Position numbers and translations under genes: made by a program
Shown: positions 14,845 through 21,987 of the stretch, one piece after another
Layout of the letters: every line of letters starts with the position of its first letter
Numbering within the stretch: the first letter of the stretch is position 1
The notes under the pieces: model-generated
What the model was told of the DNA's origin: nothing
Databases searched by the model: none
What the model saw: the letters and a program-made list of their open reading frames with translations, nothing else
Source: Camelimonas lactis
GTDB taxonomy: Bacteria; Pseudomonadota; Alphaproteobacteria; Rhizobiales; Beijerinckiaceae
Assembly: GCF_004342915.1 (NCBI RefSeq)
Contig: NZ_SLWL01000009.1
Location: forward strand, 1-64,000
Reading direction: 5' to 3'
Length of the DNA stretch: 64,000 bases

Positions 14845-15258
14845 GGGCCGCGTGGATGCGGTTGATGGGGATCGTGGATGAAAAGGGCGAGGTGGTCGAT
14901 AAACCTGGTCAAGTTGACCAGGTTTCGCCGAAGGGTGGACGCGGCAACGAAGGCGGCCTTTCACTCGCCGTCCGCACCATGCCGAAGCTGGAGCGGGATG
15001 AGCAGGCGGCTGAATGGATCAGGCTTACGGAAGAGCAGGGGAAGCAGCGGCTGGCACAAGTTGTGACAGCCACCCTGTCAGACGGTAGGCGCGCACCACC
15101 GCAGAACATGGAGTCAGGCATCCGCGCAGCAGCCCGCGAACTTGGCATCAACCGCATGGCTGCCCATCGCGCCGTGCAGGTCGCCAGCCTGCCTGAGCCA
15201 GTAAAGCAGGCGGCGCGCGACCTTGGCCTTGATAACAATGGTTCAGCCCTACTTGAGG
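14845..15258 (+). pseudogene. ParB-like phage protein, truncated at both ends
   Basis: Recognisable pieces in one frame: 'RAAWMRLMGIVDEKGEVV', the palindrome-encoded 'KPGQVDQVSPKGGRGNEGG', 'EWIRLTEEQGKQRLAQV' and the HTH-like 'GIRAAARELGINRMAAHRAVQVASLPEPVKQAARDLGLDNNGSALLEA'. These are C-terminal parts of phage/plasmid ParB-like proteins. The N-terminal ParB nuclease-like domain is missing, and the frame runs directly at 15258 into the antisense strand of DUF3102 copy 2, so the gene is broken by a recombination that fused two genes tail to tail. Confidence 0.75.
14901..14925. repeat. 25-bp odd palindrome inside the ParB-like remnant
   Basis: Perfect arms AAACCTGGTCAA (14901-14912) and TTGACCAGGTTT (14914-14925), central G 14913. 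It encodes K-P-G-Q-V-D-Q-V just before the conserved 'SPKGGRGNEGG'. Confidence 0.95.
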
Positions 15259-15541
15259 CCGTCACCTTCTCGCCGGATGCGGCACGTTCGAGTACTTCAG
15301 TGCGGACTGGTTCTGGGGTGCTGGGTGCGGCGAGGGCGTAGAGGGCGGTTGGGGGTAAATCTTTCACGGTGAAAGATTTGGAGCCAAACTGTTCAGCGAC
15401 GTTCATAAATCGGCTGGCACTAACGCCAGACATCCCAAACTCAGCCTCGATCCACGGCAAGAAATTACCGTGGCCTAGGTCCTTCTTCTGCTGGATCAGT
15501 TCGCGGCCAACCTCGATGATGCTCTCGGCTGCCAGCTGCAT
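14909..15541 (-). CDS. DUF3102 family protein, copy 2 (C-terminus replaced)
   Basis: The frame is 210 residues from ATG 15541, but only the first about 95 residues are family sequence: 'ESIIEVGRELIQQKKDLGHGNFLPWIEAEFGMSGVSASRFMNVAEQF', then 'LPPTALYALAAPSTPEPVRTEVLERAASGEKVTAS'. From 15258 down it reads the antisense of the ParB-like remnant. Upstream of the ATG the frame still encodes 'LPAEKAASARAAAERIRGR', homologous to copy 1, but is stopped by a TGA, so the natural start is probably lost. It is best regarded as a damaged paralogue. It carries its own version of the K-S-x-T-V-x-D-L palindrome. Confidence 0.6.
   Translation of the reverse strand: MQLAAESIIEVGRELIQQKKDLGHGNFLPWIEAEFGMSGVSASRFMNVAEQFGSKSFTVKDLPPTALYALAAPSTPEPVRTEVLERAASGEKVTASSRAEPLLSRPRSRAACFTGSGRLATCTARWAAMRLMPSSRAAARMPDSMFCGGARLPSDRVAVTTCASRCFPCSSVSLIHSAACSSRSSFGMVRTASERPPSLPRPPFGETWST
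15357..15379. repeat. 23-bp odd palindrome inside DUF3102 copy 2
   Basis: Perfect arms AAATCTTTCAC (15357-15367) and GTGAAAGATTT (15369-15379), central base 15368. On the minus strand it encodes K-S-F-T-V-K-D-L, at the same codons as the copy 1 palindrome but with a different core sequence. Confidence 0.95.
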
Positions 15542-15613
15542 CCTCCCCCGGATCCTCTCAGCCGCCGCCCGCGCAGACGCCGCCTTCTCCGCAGGCAGGG
15601 CGCTGGGCGAGGG

Positions 15614-15638
15614 AAAGTGGCGAAAATTTCACCACTTT
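15614..15638. repeat. 25-bp near-perfect odd palindrome upstream of DUF3102 copy 2
   Basis: Arms AAAGTGGCGAAA (15614-15625) and TTTCACCACTTT (15627-15638) around base 15626, with one mismatched pair. It has the same 12/1/12 format as the coding palindromes but lies in the non-coding gap between DUF3102 copy 2 and the XRE gene. Confidence 0.8.
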
Positions 15639-15674
15639 GTCGCTCCTCGCGCGCGTGCCCACCGCTATTCCCTT

Positions 15675-15917
15675 TCAAGCGGACGCCCGGCCCGCCACAT
15701 CCAACCGCATGGAGCCGCGGCCAGCCAGCAGCCACGTCGCGTCGTATCCGCGATCAACAAGCTTCAGGAGCGTCTCGCTGCTAGGAAGGTTGCGGCCGTC
15801 CTCAATAGCCTTCCATGCGTTCGGGCTCATACCCAGCAGCTTTGACATCGCCGAAGCCGAGTCCATGCCGATGTCGGTGCGGATAAGTTTTGCTCTCAGT
15901 GCGATGTCAGCGGCCAT
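15675..15917 (-). CDS. Small XRE-type HTH protein
   Basis: 80 residues. 'AMSKLLGMSPNAWKAIEDGRNLPSSETLLKLVDRGYDATWLLAGRG' is a Cro/CI-type HTH with the 'W-L-L-x-G-x-G' ending typical of phage repressor N-termini. The peptidase half of a full repressor is absent, so it may be a Cro-like protein or a truncated CI. It lies 5 bp downstream of a second XRE gene on the same strand. Confidence 0.7.
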   Translation of the reverse strand: MAADIALRAKLIRTDIGMDSASAMSKLLGMSPNAWKAIEDGRNLPSSETLLKLVDRGYDATWLLAGRGSMRLDVAGRASA

Positions 15918-15922
15918 GCCAA

Positions 15923-16168
15923 CTATTCCTTCGTCGCCAGCCTTACGCCTGGGCCGCCGTCGACCGTGGCGCCAGCGTCCAGGAAGATAACGCCGGCCTG
16001 CTCGAGGGCGGTACGGATGGCCAATAGGTTGTTTGAGATTGGCGCGCGGCGACCACCTTCAAACTCCGCGATGGTCGCACGGGCAACGCCAGCAGCTTCA
16101 GAAAGCGCACCTTGAGACCAGTTCAGGATGGCCCTTGCCGCACGACATTGATCGGGTGTTATCGACAA
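15923..16168 (-). CDS. XRE-family transcriptional regulator
   Basis: 81 residues, starting with TTG 16168. 'CRAARAILNWSQGALSEAAGVARATIAEFEGGRRAPISNNLLAIRTALEQAGVIFLD' is the common alphaproteobacterial phage/chromosomal HTH_3 protein. It is divergent from the 16262 gene, with an operator-like intergenic region between, and probably controls both directions. Confidence 0.8.
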   Translation of the reverse strand: MSITPDQCRAARAILNWSQGALSEAAGVARATIAEFEGGRRAPISNNLLAIRTALEQAGVIFLDAGATVDGGPGVRLATKE

Positions 16169-16245
16169 ATTGAATAACCTTGCTCAAAATGCTTGACAGC
16201 CCTCGTGGCTTCTGACATTTTGAATAACGTTAGATGATTTGAAGA
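16169..16245. promoter_or_regulatory. Divergent operator/promoter region with repeated TTGAATAAC
   Basis: Direct repeats TTGAATAAC occur at 16169-16178 and 16220-16228, with CAAAATG/CATTTTG as an inverted pair between them. A rightward -35 TTGACA (16193-16198) with an extended -10-like TGACATTTT near 16213-16221 would serve the 16262 gene. The repeats overlap both promoters, as expected for XRE control. Confidence 0.55.
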
Positions 16246-16261
16246 GCAAGGAGAACCACAC

Positions 16262-16558
16262 ATGCCCCACGCCGCCTCCATCACGCCTTCGACCGTCACC
16301 AGATTAAGACCCCGCGCCCCAGCGGCGCGCCGCGCGCCTGATACCGGCCGGGTTCTCCGCCAGACGCGTGACCTCAAAACCGAAACCGCCAGCGACCTTG
16401 AGGACCTCGTCTGCGCCAACCTGATGGCCGCGGAACTGGCTGTCCTGTCGGTCTCTGAACGCATCCTTGACGATATTGCTGTCTACGCCGTGTTCGAGGT
16501 GCGCGACCGAGCGCGCGAGCTTCATGCGGCGTTCTACGCCCTTGTTGAAGGCGCCTGA
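16262..16558 (+). CDS. Hypothetical early phage protein
   Basis: 98 residues from ATG 16262 with AAGGAG 8 nt upstream. The N-terminal third is basic (Arg/Pro-rich); the rest is helical and mixed. No domain recognised. It is first in the rightward early operon opposite the XRE repressor, the position of Cro or early genes in phages. Confidence 0.55.
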   Translation: MPHAASITPSTVTRLRPRAPAARRAPDTGRVLRQTRDLKTETASDLEDLVCANLMAAELAVLSVSERILDDIAVYAVFEVRDRARELHAAFYALVEGA

Positions 16559-16646
16559 CACCAATCGACATAGCGCCATGGCAATAGTTGCTTAACCTGA
16601 ACACTGCCCAGCGATCCCTGGGCTCAGAGCATCAGGAAGTCAGGAT

Positions 16647-16883
16647 ATGAGCAGCAACGATGTTGTCCCGTTGGCCATCACCCGCAGCGAAGCTGCGGCA
16701 ATGTGCGGCCTCACTCCGCAGGGGTTCGATGTCTGGGTCCGCAAGGGCATCGTGCCGCCGGCCATCAGAGGGACTCGGCGATGGAGCCGTGCCGCCATCG
16801 AGGCGGCAATATGCGGCGAGAAACCCAACAGCAATCTTGACCCATTCGAACAATGGGAAGCTGACAATGCGCGCAAGCGCTAG
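16647..16883 (+). CDS. MerR/AlpA-like HTH protein, possible excisionase
   Basis: 78 residues. 'LAITRSEAAAMCGLTPQGFDVWVRKGIVPPAIRGTRRWSRAAIEAAI' is the winged-helix fold of AlpA/excisionase-type small DNA-binding proteins (HTH_17). In island left/right ends these act as recombination directionality factors or activators. It lies in the rightward early operon, 130 bp before a second excisionase-like gene. Confidence 0.7.
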   Translation: MSSNDVVPLAITRSEAAAMCGLTPQGFDVWVRKGIVPPAIRGTRRWSRAAIEAAICGEKPNSNLDPFEQWEADNARKR

Positions 16884-17018
16884 CTTCCATCAACCACTTG
16901 CCTGACACCACCAGGCCAGACGCGGCGGGGCGAGGAGATCACACATGCGCCCCGCCGGATGGTGGAACATCCCTGCCCCCGATGACTTTCCAGCAAGGGG
17001 GCCAGGATGGAGCATTCT

Positions 17019-17354
17019 ATGTCCGACCACGACCGCGACACCCCTCTTCGCCTCGCAGACGCCGTGCGCATTGGATTTCCGCATGGCGGAATGTCCGTCG
17101 CCGGCTTGCGGCGTGAGGCACAGAGGGGCAACCTGAGAATGTGGCGCATCGCGAACAAGGATTTCACGACGCTAGCCGCCATTTCAGAGATGATGGAGAA
17201 GTGCCAGGTCAGGCCGCAAGCCCTTCCTGCGGAGAGATGGCGAGCGGATGCGATATCGCCCAGGTCACCTGAGCAGGCGATGAAAGACGCAAGGACTATC
17301 TTACAGGGTCTCAGGAAAAAGGGGCACGCGCCTGCCCTGCGAAAGAGCGCTTGA
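17019..17354 (+). CDS. Excisionase-like protein
   Basis: 111 residues from ATG 17019 (GGAG 8 nt upstream; ATG 17007 is also in frame). 'PLRLADAVRIGFPHGGMSVAGLRREAQRGNLRMWRIANKDFTTLAAISEMMEKCQV' is the excisionase-type protein that in Rhizobiales phages and islands precedes an integrase gene. Here no integrase follows: 126 bp later the tRNA-Arg 3' end begins. The integrase was presumably deleted or lies elsewhere. Confidence 0.7.
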   Translation: MSDHDRDTPLRLADAVRIGFPHGGMSVAGLRREAQRGNLRMWRIANKDFTTLAAISEMMEKCQVRPQALPAERWRADAISPRSPEQAMKDARTILQGLRKKGHAPALRKSA

Positions 17355-17479
17355 GCTTCTGGGCGCTGAGCCTGCCTACCTTGATTCTATTGGACTGGCT
17401 TGCCCATCACGGTGGCGACTCGGTGGCGATTCACGCCTTGCCGCCCATCCCGCGATTTCAGTTAAGTGATTGAAATTGT

Positions 17480-17556
17480 TGGCGCGCCCGACACGATTCG
17501 AACGTGTGACCTTTGCCTTCGGAGGGCAACGCTCTATCCAGCTGAGCTACGGGCGC
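17480..17556 (-). tRNA. tRNA-Arg (CCG)
   Basis: 77 nt including an encoded CCA (17482-17480). Acceptor stem GCGCCCG/CGGGCGC, D arm GCTC-AGCTGGATA-GAGC, anticodon stem TTGCC/GGCAA with loop CTCCGAA (anticodon CCG), T arm with TTCGAAT. All stems pair. The 3' end faces the phage island, so this is the probable attachment site. Confidence 0.95.
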
Positions 17557-18060
17557 TAACGGTGCGGACATTATCCGAGGCTTGGCCCTTCCGCAATCGC
17601 TGTGTTCGCTGCTGCCGGTTGTTGACGTCAGGGTGTTGATAAGCGCGACGTCACTCGGGCGGAACGCTAACGACGGCAACCGGATGAGGCTACCACGCCG
17701 GGAAATGGCGTTCACGGCAAGAGAGACGGGGGGAGGTAATTATGGCCGGGCAAAACGGGCGACACGCCCGGAAAGAGCGCGCGCCCGATAGCAGCCCCCG
17801 CCCCGGCCCTGCATTTTGACGGTCTGGCGTCGCAAGACCAATGGATTCGGCCGCATTCTGGCGCGGCATTTTTCGTTACGTCACAAAAACGCGCCGCGCG
17901 ACCTTCAAGGCCAGCGCCGGCTGGATACCGGCGGGGCTACCCGATATCCCCGAGTGAGCCCCCGGTGGACTTTTCTGGAAGAAAAATCCACCTCCCATGC
18001 AGAACCTGGTCAAATCAGGGAGCCTGGCAGTTCCTGCGCCTGAAATTACGCTGAAGAGGC
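17557..18060. other. Non-coding gap between tRNA-Arg and the amidohydrolase gene
   Basis: About 500 bp without a supportable gene. The short open frames present lack a ribosome site and protein-like composition. Confidence 0.5.
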
Positions 18061-19809
18061 CTAACTCGGGTGACGCTGTTTCCCATCCATCCAGGTTTCA
18101 CTGACTTTTATCTTGCTCAACGGGGCCTTGGTGGTCATGGGATTGTCTTCGAGAATGGTCAGATCGGCGAATTTGCCGGGCTCGATGCTGCCTGCCCTGT
18201 CATCCATATGGCACTGCCAGGCCGCGTCGATGGTGACGGCGCGCAGGGCAGCCTCAACCGGAATTCGCTCATCCGGGAAAAAGACGCCGCCGCCTTCATT
18301 CATGATTCGCGTTACGGCGTTCTCCATGTAGCGCAGCGGCTCGATGGGCGTCACGTTCCAGTCCGAATGCAGCGAAATCCGCAGGCCAGCCGCCAGGGCC
18401 GAGGCGCAAGGGTCATAGAAACGCGCGCGTTCAGGGCCAAAAATCCGCTCCTGGAAAGCCTTGCCCCACCAGTGAACGTGACCAATCAGGAACGACGGCG
18501 AAAGGCCCAGTTCCTTCATTCGTGTCATCTGCTCCGGGTGCAGCATGCTGCAATGCTCGATGCGATGGCGCAGGTCGCCGGCAGGTTTGCCCCCCAACGC
18601 CGCCGCATAAGCGTCAATGGTGGCGTCGATGGCCGCGTCGCCGTTGGCGTGAACGCCGACCTGCCAGCCGCCGTGATGGGCGCGCCGGATTGTTTCCGTC
18701 ATCTGCTCCACTGAAAAGTTGAGCGAACCCCGCTTGTCGGAATTGAGATAGTTCTCGCGCTGATAACCGGTCTTGGCCTGGTTCGAGCCGTCGGCCCAGG
18801 CCTTCATGCCGGTGAGGCGGAAGCGGTCATTGCCATGTCCCGGCTTCAGGCCCATTTTTTCCCATTGGTCAAAAAGGGTGGAGATCAGCATGCCCTGGTA
18901 GCGCACCGGCGCATCGCCAGCCACGACCGCTTCCAACAACGCCAGATCCTTCGGGCCAGCGAGAAGCCCGATGCCGCAATCATGGAAGGTGGTGCAGCCA
19001 ACCGACGCGCTGAGATCGAACAGGCGGCGAACACGCCGCTGGAACTCCACAGCCGAGGGCTGTGGCATCTTGTGGATGAAGATCGCCTGCGCCGCCATCT
19101 CCTCCAGTTTGCCGGTCAGATCGCCATTGGCGTCCCTGATGAACCGGGCTCCCGGAGGATTGGCCGTGTCGCGCGTGACGCCGGCAAGTTTCAGGGCGGC
19201 GCTGTTAACGTAAGCAATGTGGCCATTGCTTTCCTGAATGAACAGGGGGTTATCTGGCGCCAGCGCGTCCAGCACCGCCAGGGTTAGCGGCCGGGCTCCA
19301 CGGGTAATGCTCGGATCGAACTGCTGGACCTGAACCCATTCGCCTGGCCTGACCCTGCTGACGCCCTCCCGTATTTTCGCAATCACGGCGTCAAAATCCG
19401 GGGTCGTGATCGGGCTGACATTGGTCCAGCCGTCAAAGGCCACGAACACGAAATGGGCGTGGGGCTCCACGAAGCCGGGCGACATGGTCCGGCCCTTCAG
19501 GTCCACCATGCGGGTCTTTGGTCCCGCGAGCCCCTTGATGTCCGCGCTTCCCACGGCGACGATGCGGCCGCCACGAACAGCCACCGCCTCCGCCTGCGGC
19601 GCCCGGGCGTTCATTGTCAGGATCGGCCCGCCATAAAAAATGACGTCGGGAGGTCCCGCCTTGTCGTGACCGGGCTTCGCCATGGCCGGGCCTGCGGCGG
19701 ACGCCACGAAGGCCGATGTCGCCGCGACACTCATATACTTGAGGAAATCGCGCCGCGAAGCCGCATTGCGAATGATGGCCAGTTGCCCGGGATTACAGGC
19801 GATACACAT
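18061..19809 (-). CDS. Tat-exported amidohydrolase (YtcJ-like, Amidohydro_3)
   Basis: 582 residues from ATG 19809, chosen because GGGAGA lies 8 nt upstream; the frame extends 28 codons further but without a ribosome site. A twin-arginine signal 'SRRDFLKYMSVAATSAFVASAAGPAMA' lies at about residues 18-45. The metal-binding 'GFVEPHAHF' (H-x-H), 'GVHANGDAAIDATIDAYA' and 'RIEHCSMLHPEQ' blocks follow the YtcJ/Amidohydro_3 pattern, and the C-terminal 'GSIEPGKFADLTILEDNP' closes the barrel. It is predicted to hydrolyse an unknown amide or cyclic amide in the periplasm. It stands alone. Confidence 0.88.
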   Translation of the reverse strand: MCIACNPGQLAIIRNAASRRDFLKYMSVAATSAFVASAAGPAMAKPGHDKAGPPDVIFYGGPILTMNARAPQAEAVAVRGGRIVAVGSADIKGLAGPKTRMVDLKGRTMSPGFVEPHAHFVFVAFDGWTNVSPITTPDFDAVIAKIREGVSRVRPGEWVQVQQFDPSITRGARPLTLAVLDALAPDNPLFIQESNGHIAYVNSAALKLAGVTRDTANPPGARFIRDANGDLTGKLEEMAAQAIFIHKMPQPSAVEFQRRVRRLFDLSASVGCTTFHDCGIGLLAGPKDLALLEAVVAGDAPVRYQGMLISTLFDQWEKMGLKPGHGNDRFRLTGMKAWADGSNQAKTGYQRENYLNSDKRGSLNFSVEQMTETIRRAHHGGWQVGVHANGDAAIDATIDAYAAALGGKPAGDLRHRIEHCSMLHPEQMTRMKELGLSPSFLIGHVHWWGKAFQERIFGPERARFYDPCASALAAGLRISLHSDWNVTPIEPLRYMENAVTRIMNEGGGVFFPDERIPVEAALRAVTIDAAWQCHMDDRAGSIEPGKFADLTILEDNPMTTKAPLSKIKVSETWMDGKQRHPS

Positions 19810-19968
19810 GCTTACGTCTCCCATGTCAGGCGAAAACGTCGGACGCCCTCCCGGACAGCCGCACTGGCCGCACAGGATCTGCAAGGCCGCCAAGCTAAAA
19901 CTTGGGAATTAATTCTGCAACCCTGCTTGCGACGTTAACAACGCCCGGTTGAAACCCACCTCTCCAGA

Positions 19969-20100
19969 TCACAACAGCGACGCCCGGATTATACAGGAAA
20001 ACACATCATATATTCTTATGAATATTATATGATCATATATTAATATATTATGGTTTATCACAATTGTACACGAACCGCTGCTCCCGGTCGCGGCGTCGGC
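19969..20100. other. AT-rich palindromic stretch upstream of the amidohydrolase
   Basis: Within a 436-bp gap, 20007-20065 is almost pure A/T and contains two overlapping perfect 14-bp palindromes, TATATGATCATATA (20026-20039) and ATATATTAATATAT (20035-20048). It probably contains promoter elements or a silencer/nucleoid-protein binding site; the direction is not clear. Confidence 0.5.
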
Positions 20101-20245
20101 AGGTGGCGCGTGGCCGTACGCGGCGATCACAGGTTCAGACGTCGCCCTGGTCACCACGATCGCGGTTCCTGACGGGGGGATCACGAAAAGCACTGCCTGG
20201 CTGCGCGCCGCAGGCTGGCGCCGCGCCATGGTCCCTCGTCCGCCG

Positions 20246-21148
20246 TCAGGGGGAGCTGGCCCCCTCTCCCAGTTCCGCCGCCAGATGTTCGCGCAACGCC
20301 TGGACCCGGGGCAAGGCCCCCTTGTGGCGCGGCCAGACCAGCCATGCCGAGGCGTCGGGAGACACCAGATCCGGCGACACCAGTTGCAGTCGCCCGTTAC
20401 GCAGGTCGTCGTCCACCTGGTAATCCGGCAGCCGCGCCACGCCGAGGCCGGCAAGCGCCATGACGCGCACCGCTTCGGTGTCGCTCAGGGTCATCAATGG
20501 CCGGATGGTGATCTGGCGCATGACGCCGCCCGCCTGCATGCGCCAGACATTTTTCGGCGCATAGGTTTTTTGCACCAGGCAGCGTCCGTTTTCCAAGTCC
20601 GCGTAGGAACGCACCGGATTAGCCCGCAGCCACGCCGGCGCGGCGCAGATGTGCACCGAAATTTTCTTCAGAAACTGTACGTCAAGGCCGGAGGTTTCCG
20701 GTTCGGCGAGGCGCACGGCGAGGTCATATCCCTCGGACAGCAGATCGACGTAGCGGTCGGACAGGTCGACGTCGAGGCGCACCAGCGGGTAGCGGGCCGC
20801 GAAAGCCGCGAGCGCCGGCAGCACCCGCAGCCGGCCGAAACCGGACGGCATGGTGATGCGCAACGGCCCGTGCAGACGGGCGCCGTCATCGTTGAAATCC
20901 GCCTCGGCGTCGGCAAGACCGGCGACCAGCAGGCGCACGGCGTCGGCGTAGCGCTCCCCGGCCTCGGTCAGCAGCACGCGCCGCGTCGTGCGCTCGAGCA
21001 GCCGGCGGCCCAGCTTGCGCTCGAGTTCGGCGACGCGCCGGCTCACCGTGGACTGGGTCACGCCCAGCTCCCGCGCCGCCGCGGCGAAACCGCCGGCTTC
21101 AATGACCCGGAGGAACGTCGCCACATTTTGCAGGTTCGGCTCATTCAT
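20246..21148 (-). CDS. LysR-family transcriptional regulator
   Basis: 300 residues from ATG 21148. The N-terminal HTH is 'NVATFLRVIEAGGFAAAARELGVTQSTVSRRVAELERKLGRRLLERTTRRVLLTEAG' and the LysR substrate-binding domain covers about residues 90-290 ('LRITMPSGFGRLRVLPALAAFAARYPLVRLDVDLSD'). It is divergent from the nitroreductase gene, with 103 bp between the start codons, so it is the likely regulator of that gene. The inducer is unknown. Confidence 0.9.
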   Translation of the reverse strand: MNEPNLQNVATFLRVIEAGGFAAAARELGVTQSTVSRRVAELERKLGRRLLERTTRRVLLTEAGERYADAVRLLVAGLADAEADFNDDGARLHGPLRITMPSGFGRLRVLPALAAFAARYPLVRLDVDLSDRYVDLLSEGYDLAVRLAEPETSGLDVQFLKKISVHICAAPAWLRANPVRSYADLENGRCLVQKTYAPKNVWRMQAGGVMRQITIRPLMTLSDTEAVRVMALAGLGVARLPDYQVDDDLRNGRLQLVSPDLVSPDASAWLVWPRHKGALPRVQALREHLAAELGEGASSP

Positions 21149-21250
21149 CGGGAAAACTGATATATGAAATCCCCGCCGCATGGGAAGCGCCTTCCCGGAT
21201 GGGCGTATATGGTCCCGCCATCAGTCAACCGGTCATACAGGATCGACATC

Positions 21251-21910
21251 ATGCATGTATCTGAAGCGGTCAGGCGCCGCATGTCCGTCCGGGCTTTCCG
21301 TCCGGACCCGGTGCCCGCCGACGTCGTCCGCGAACTGCTGGAGCTTTCCGCCCGCGCGCCCAGCGGCGGCAATGTGCAGCCATGGCACGTGCACGCCCTC
21401 ACCGGCGCGCCGCTGGCGGAGCTGATCGCCCTTGCCAATGAAAACGGCGCTGACCCTGAGCCTGCCTACGACGTCTATCCGCACAATCTCTGGGAGCCCT
21501 ACCGCACACGCCGTTTCCAGATCGGCGAGGCGCTCTACGCCAGCATCGGCATTCCGCGCGAGGACAAGGCGGGCCGCCTGCGCCAGCTGGCGCGCAACGG
21601 CCTGCTGTTCGGCGCGCCCGTCGGCGTGTTTGTCTTCATCGACCGCAAGATGGGCCCGCCGCAGTGGTCCGACCTTGGCATGTATCTGCAGACGCTGATG
21701 CTGCTGGCGACCGAGCGTGGCCTCGACACCTGCCCGCAGGAATACTGGGCGCGCTTCGCCGGCTCCATCGAACGCTTCGTCAATGCCCCGGAAGACCGGA
21801 TGCTGTTCTGTGGCGTGGCGCTGGGTTATCGCGATGAAAACGCCCCCATCAACGCGCTGCAAGCGCCGCGCGCGCCGTTCGCCGAATGGGGCCAGATGCA
21901 CGGGTTCTGA
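21251..21910 (+). CDS. Nitroreductase family protein
   Basis: 219 residues from ATG 21251. 'MHVSEAVRRRMSVRAFRPDPVPADVVRELLELSARAPSGGNVQPWHVHAL' is the FMN-binding start of the nitroreductase fold (R-S-x-R-x-F, A-P-S-x-x-N-x-Q-P-W). Later blocks are 'GMYLQTLMLLATERGLDTCPQEYWARF' and 'CGVALGYRDENAPINALQAPRAP'. A cytoplasmic NAD(P)H-dependent flavoprotein, probably a homodimer; the substrate cannot be told. It is paired with the divergent LysR gene. Confidence 0.9.
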   Translation: MHVSEAVRRRMSVRAFRPDPVPADVVRELLELSARAPSGGNVQPWHVHALTGAPLAELIALANENGADPEPAYDVYPHNLWEPYRTRRFQIGEALYASIGIPREDKAGRLRQLARNGLLFGAPVGVFVFIDRKMGPPQWSDLGMYLQTLMLLATERGLDTCPQEYWARFAGSIERFVNAPEDRMLFCGVALGYRDENAPINALQAPRAPFAEWGQMHGF

Positions 21911-21987
21911 GCCCGCCGTCATTTGACCGCGAGAAAACGATCCGGCCAGGGCCGGATCGTGCAACGCCCCGTCGGCAGGCCGCGCCC

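Larger units (their letters stand above)
1..17480. mobile_element. Degenerate prophage / genomic island next to tRNA-Arg
   Basis: The segment mixes phage morphogenesis genes (protease, tail chaperone, tape measure, GpZ-like tail protein), phage regulators (two XRE, two excisionase-like, a Rha remnant), broken ParB/DUF3102 genes and cargo (AAA ATPase, thermonuclease, symporter). It stops at the 3' end of tRNA-Arg(CCG), a classical integration target. No integrase, terminase or portal is seen, so it is a remnant or a composite. Its left boundary lies outside the window. The symporter block at 12.6-14.4 kb could be old chromosome trapped between two phage remnants. Confidence 0.65.

Noticed and set aside
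14901-14925. Diversity-generating retroelement variable site
   Set aside because: No reverse transcriptase or template repeat is present; variation between copies is palindromic rather than adenine-biased.
9147-15379. Reading the gene palindromes as copies of one inserted mobile repeat (Rickettsia palindromic element type)
   Set aside because: The four palindromes have different core sequences and are only 23-25 bp; they share the format, not the sequence.
20228-21160. 310-codon plus-strand frame over the LysR gene
   Set aside because: Shadow of a complete LysR regulator; rich in His, Gln and Arg.
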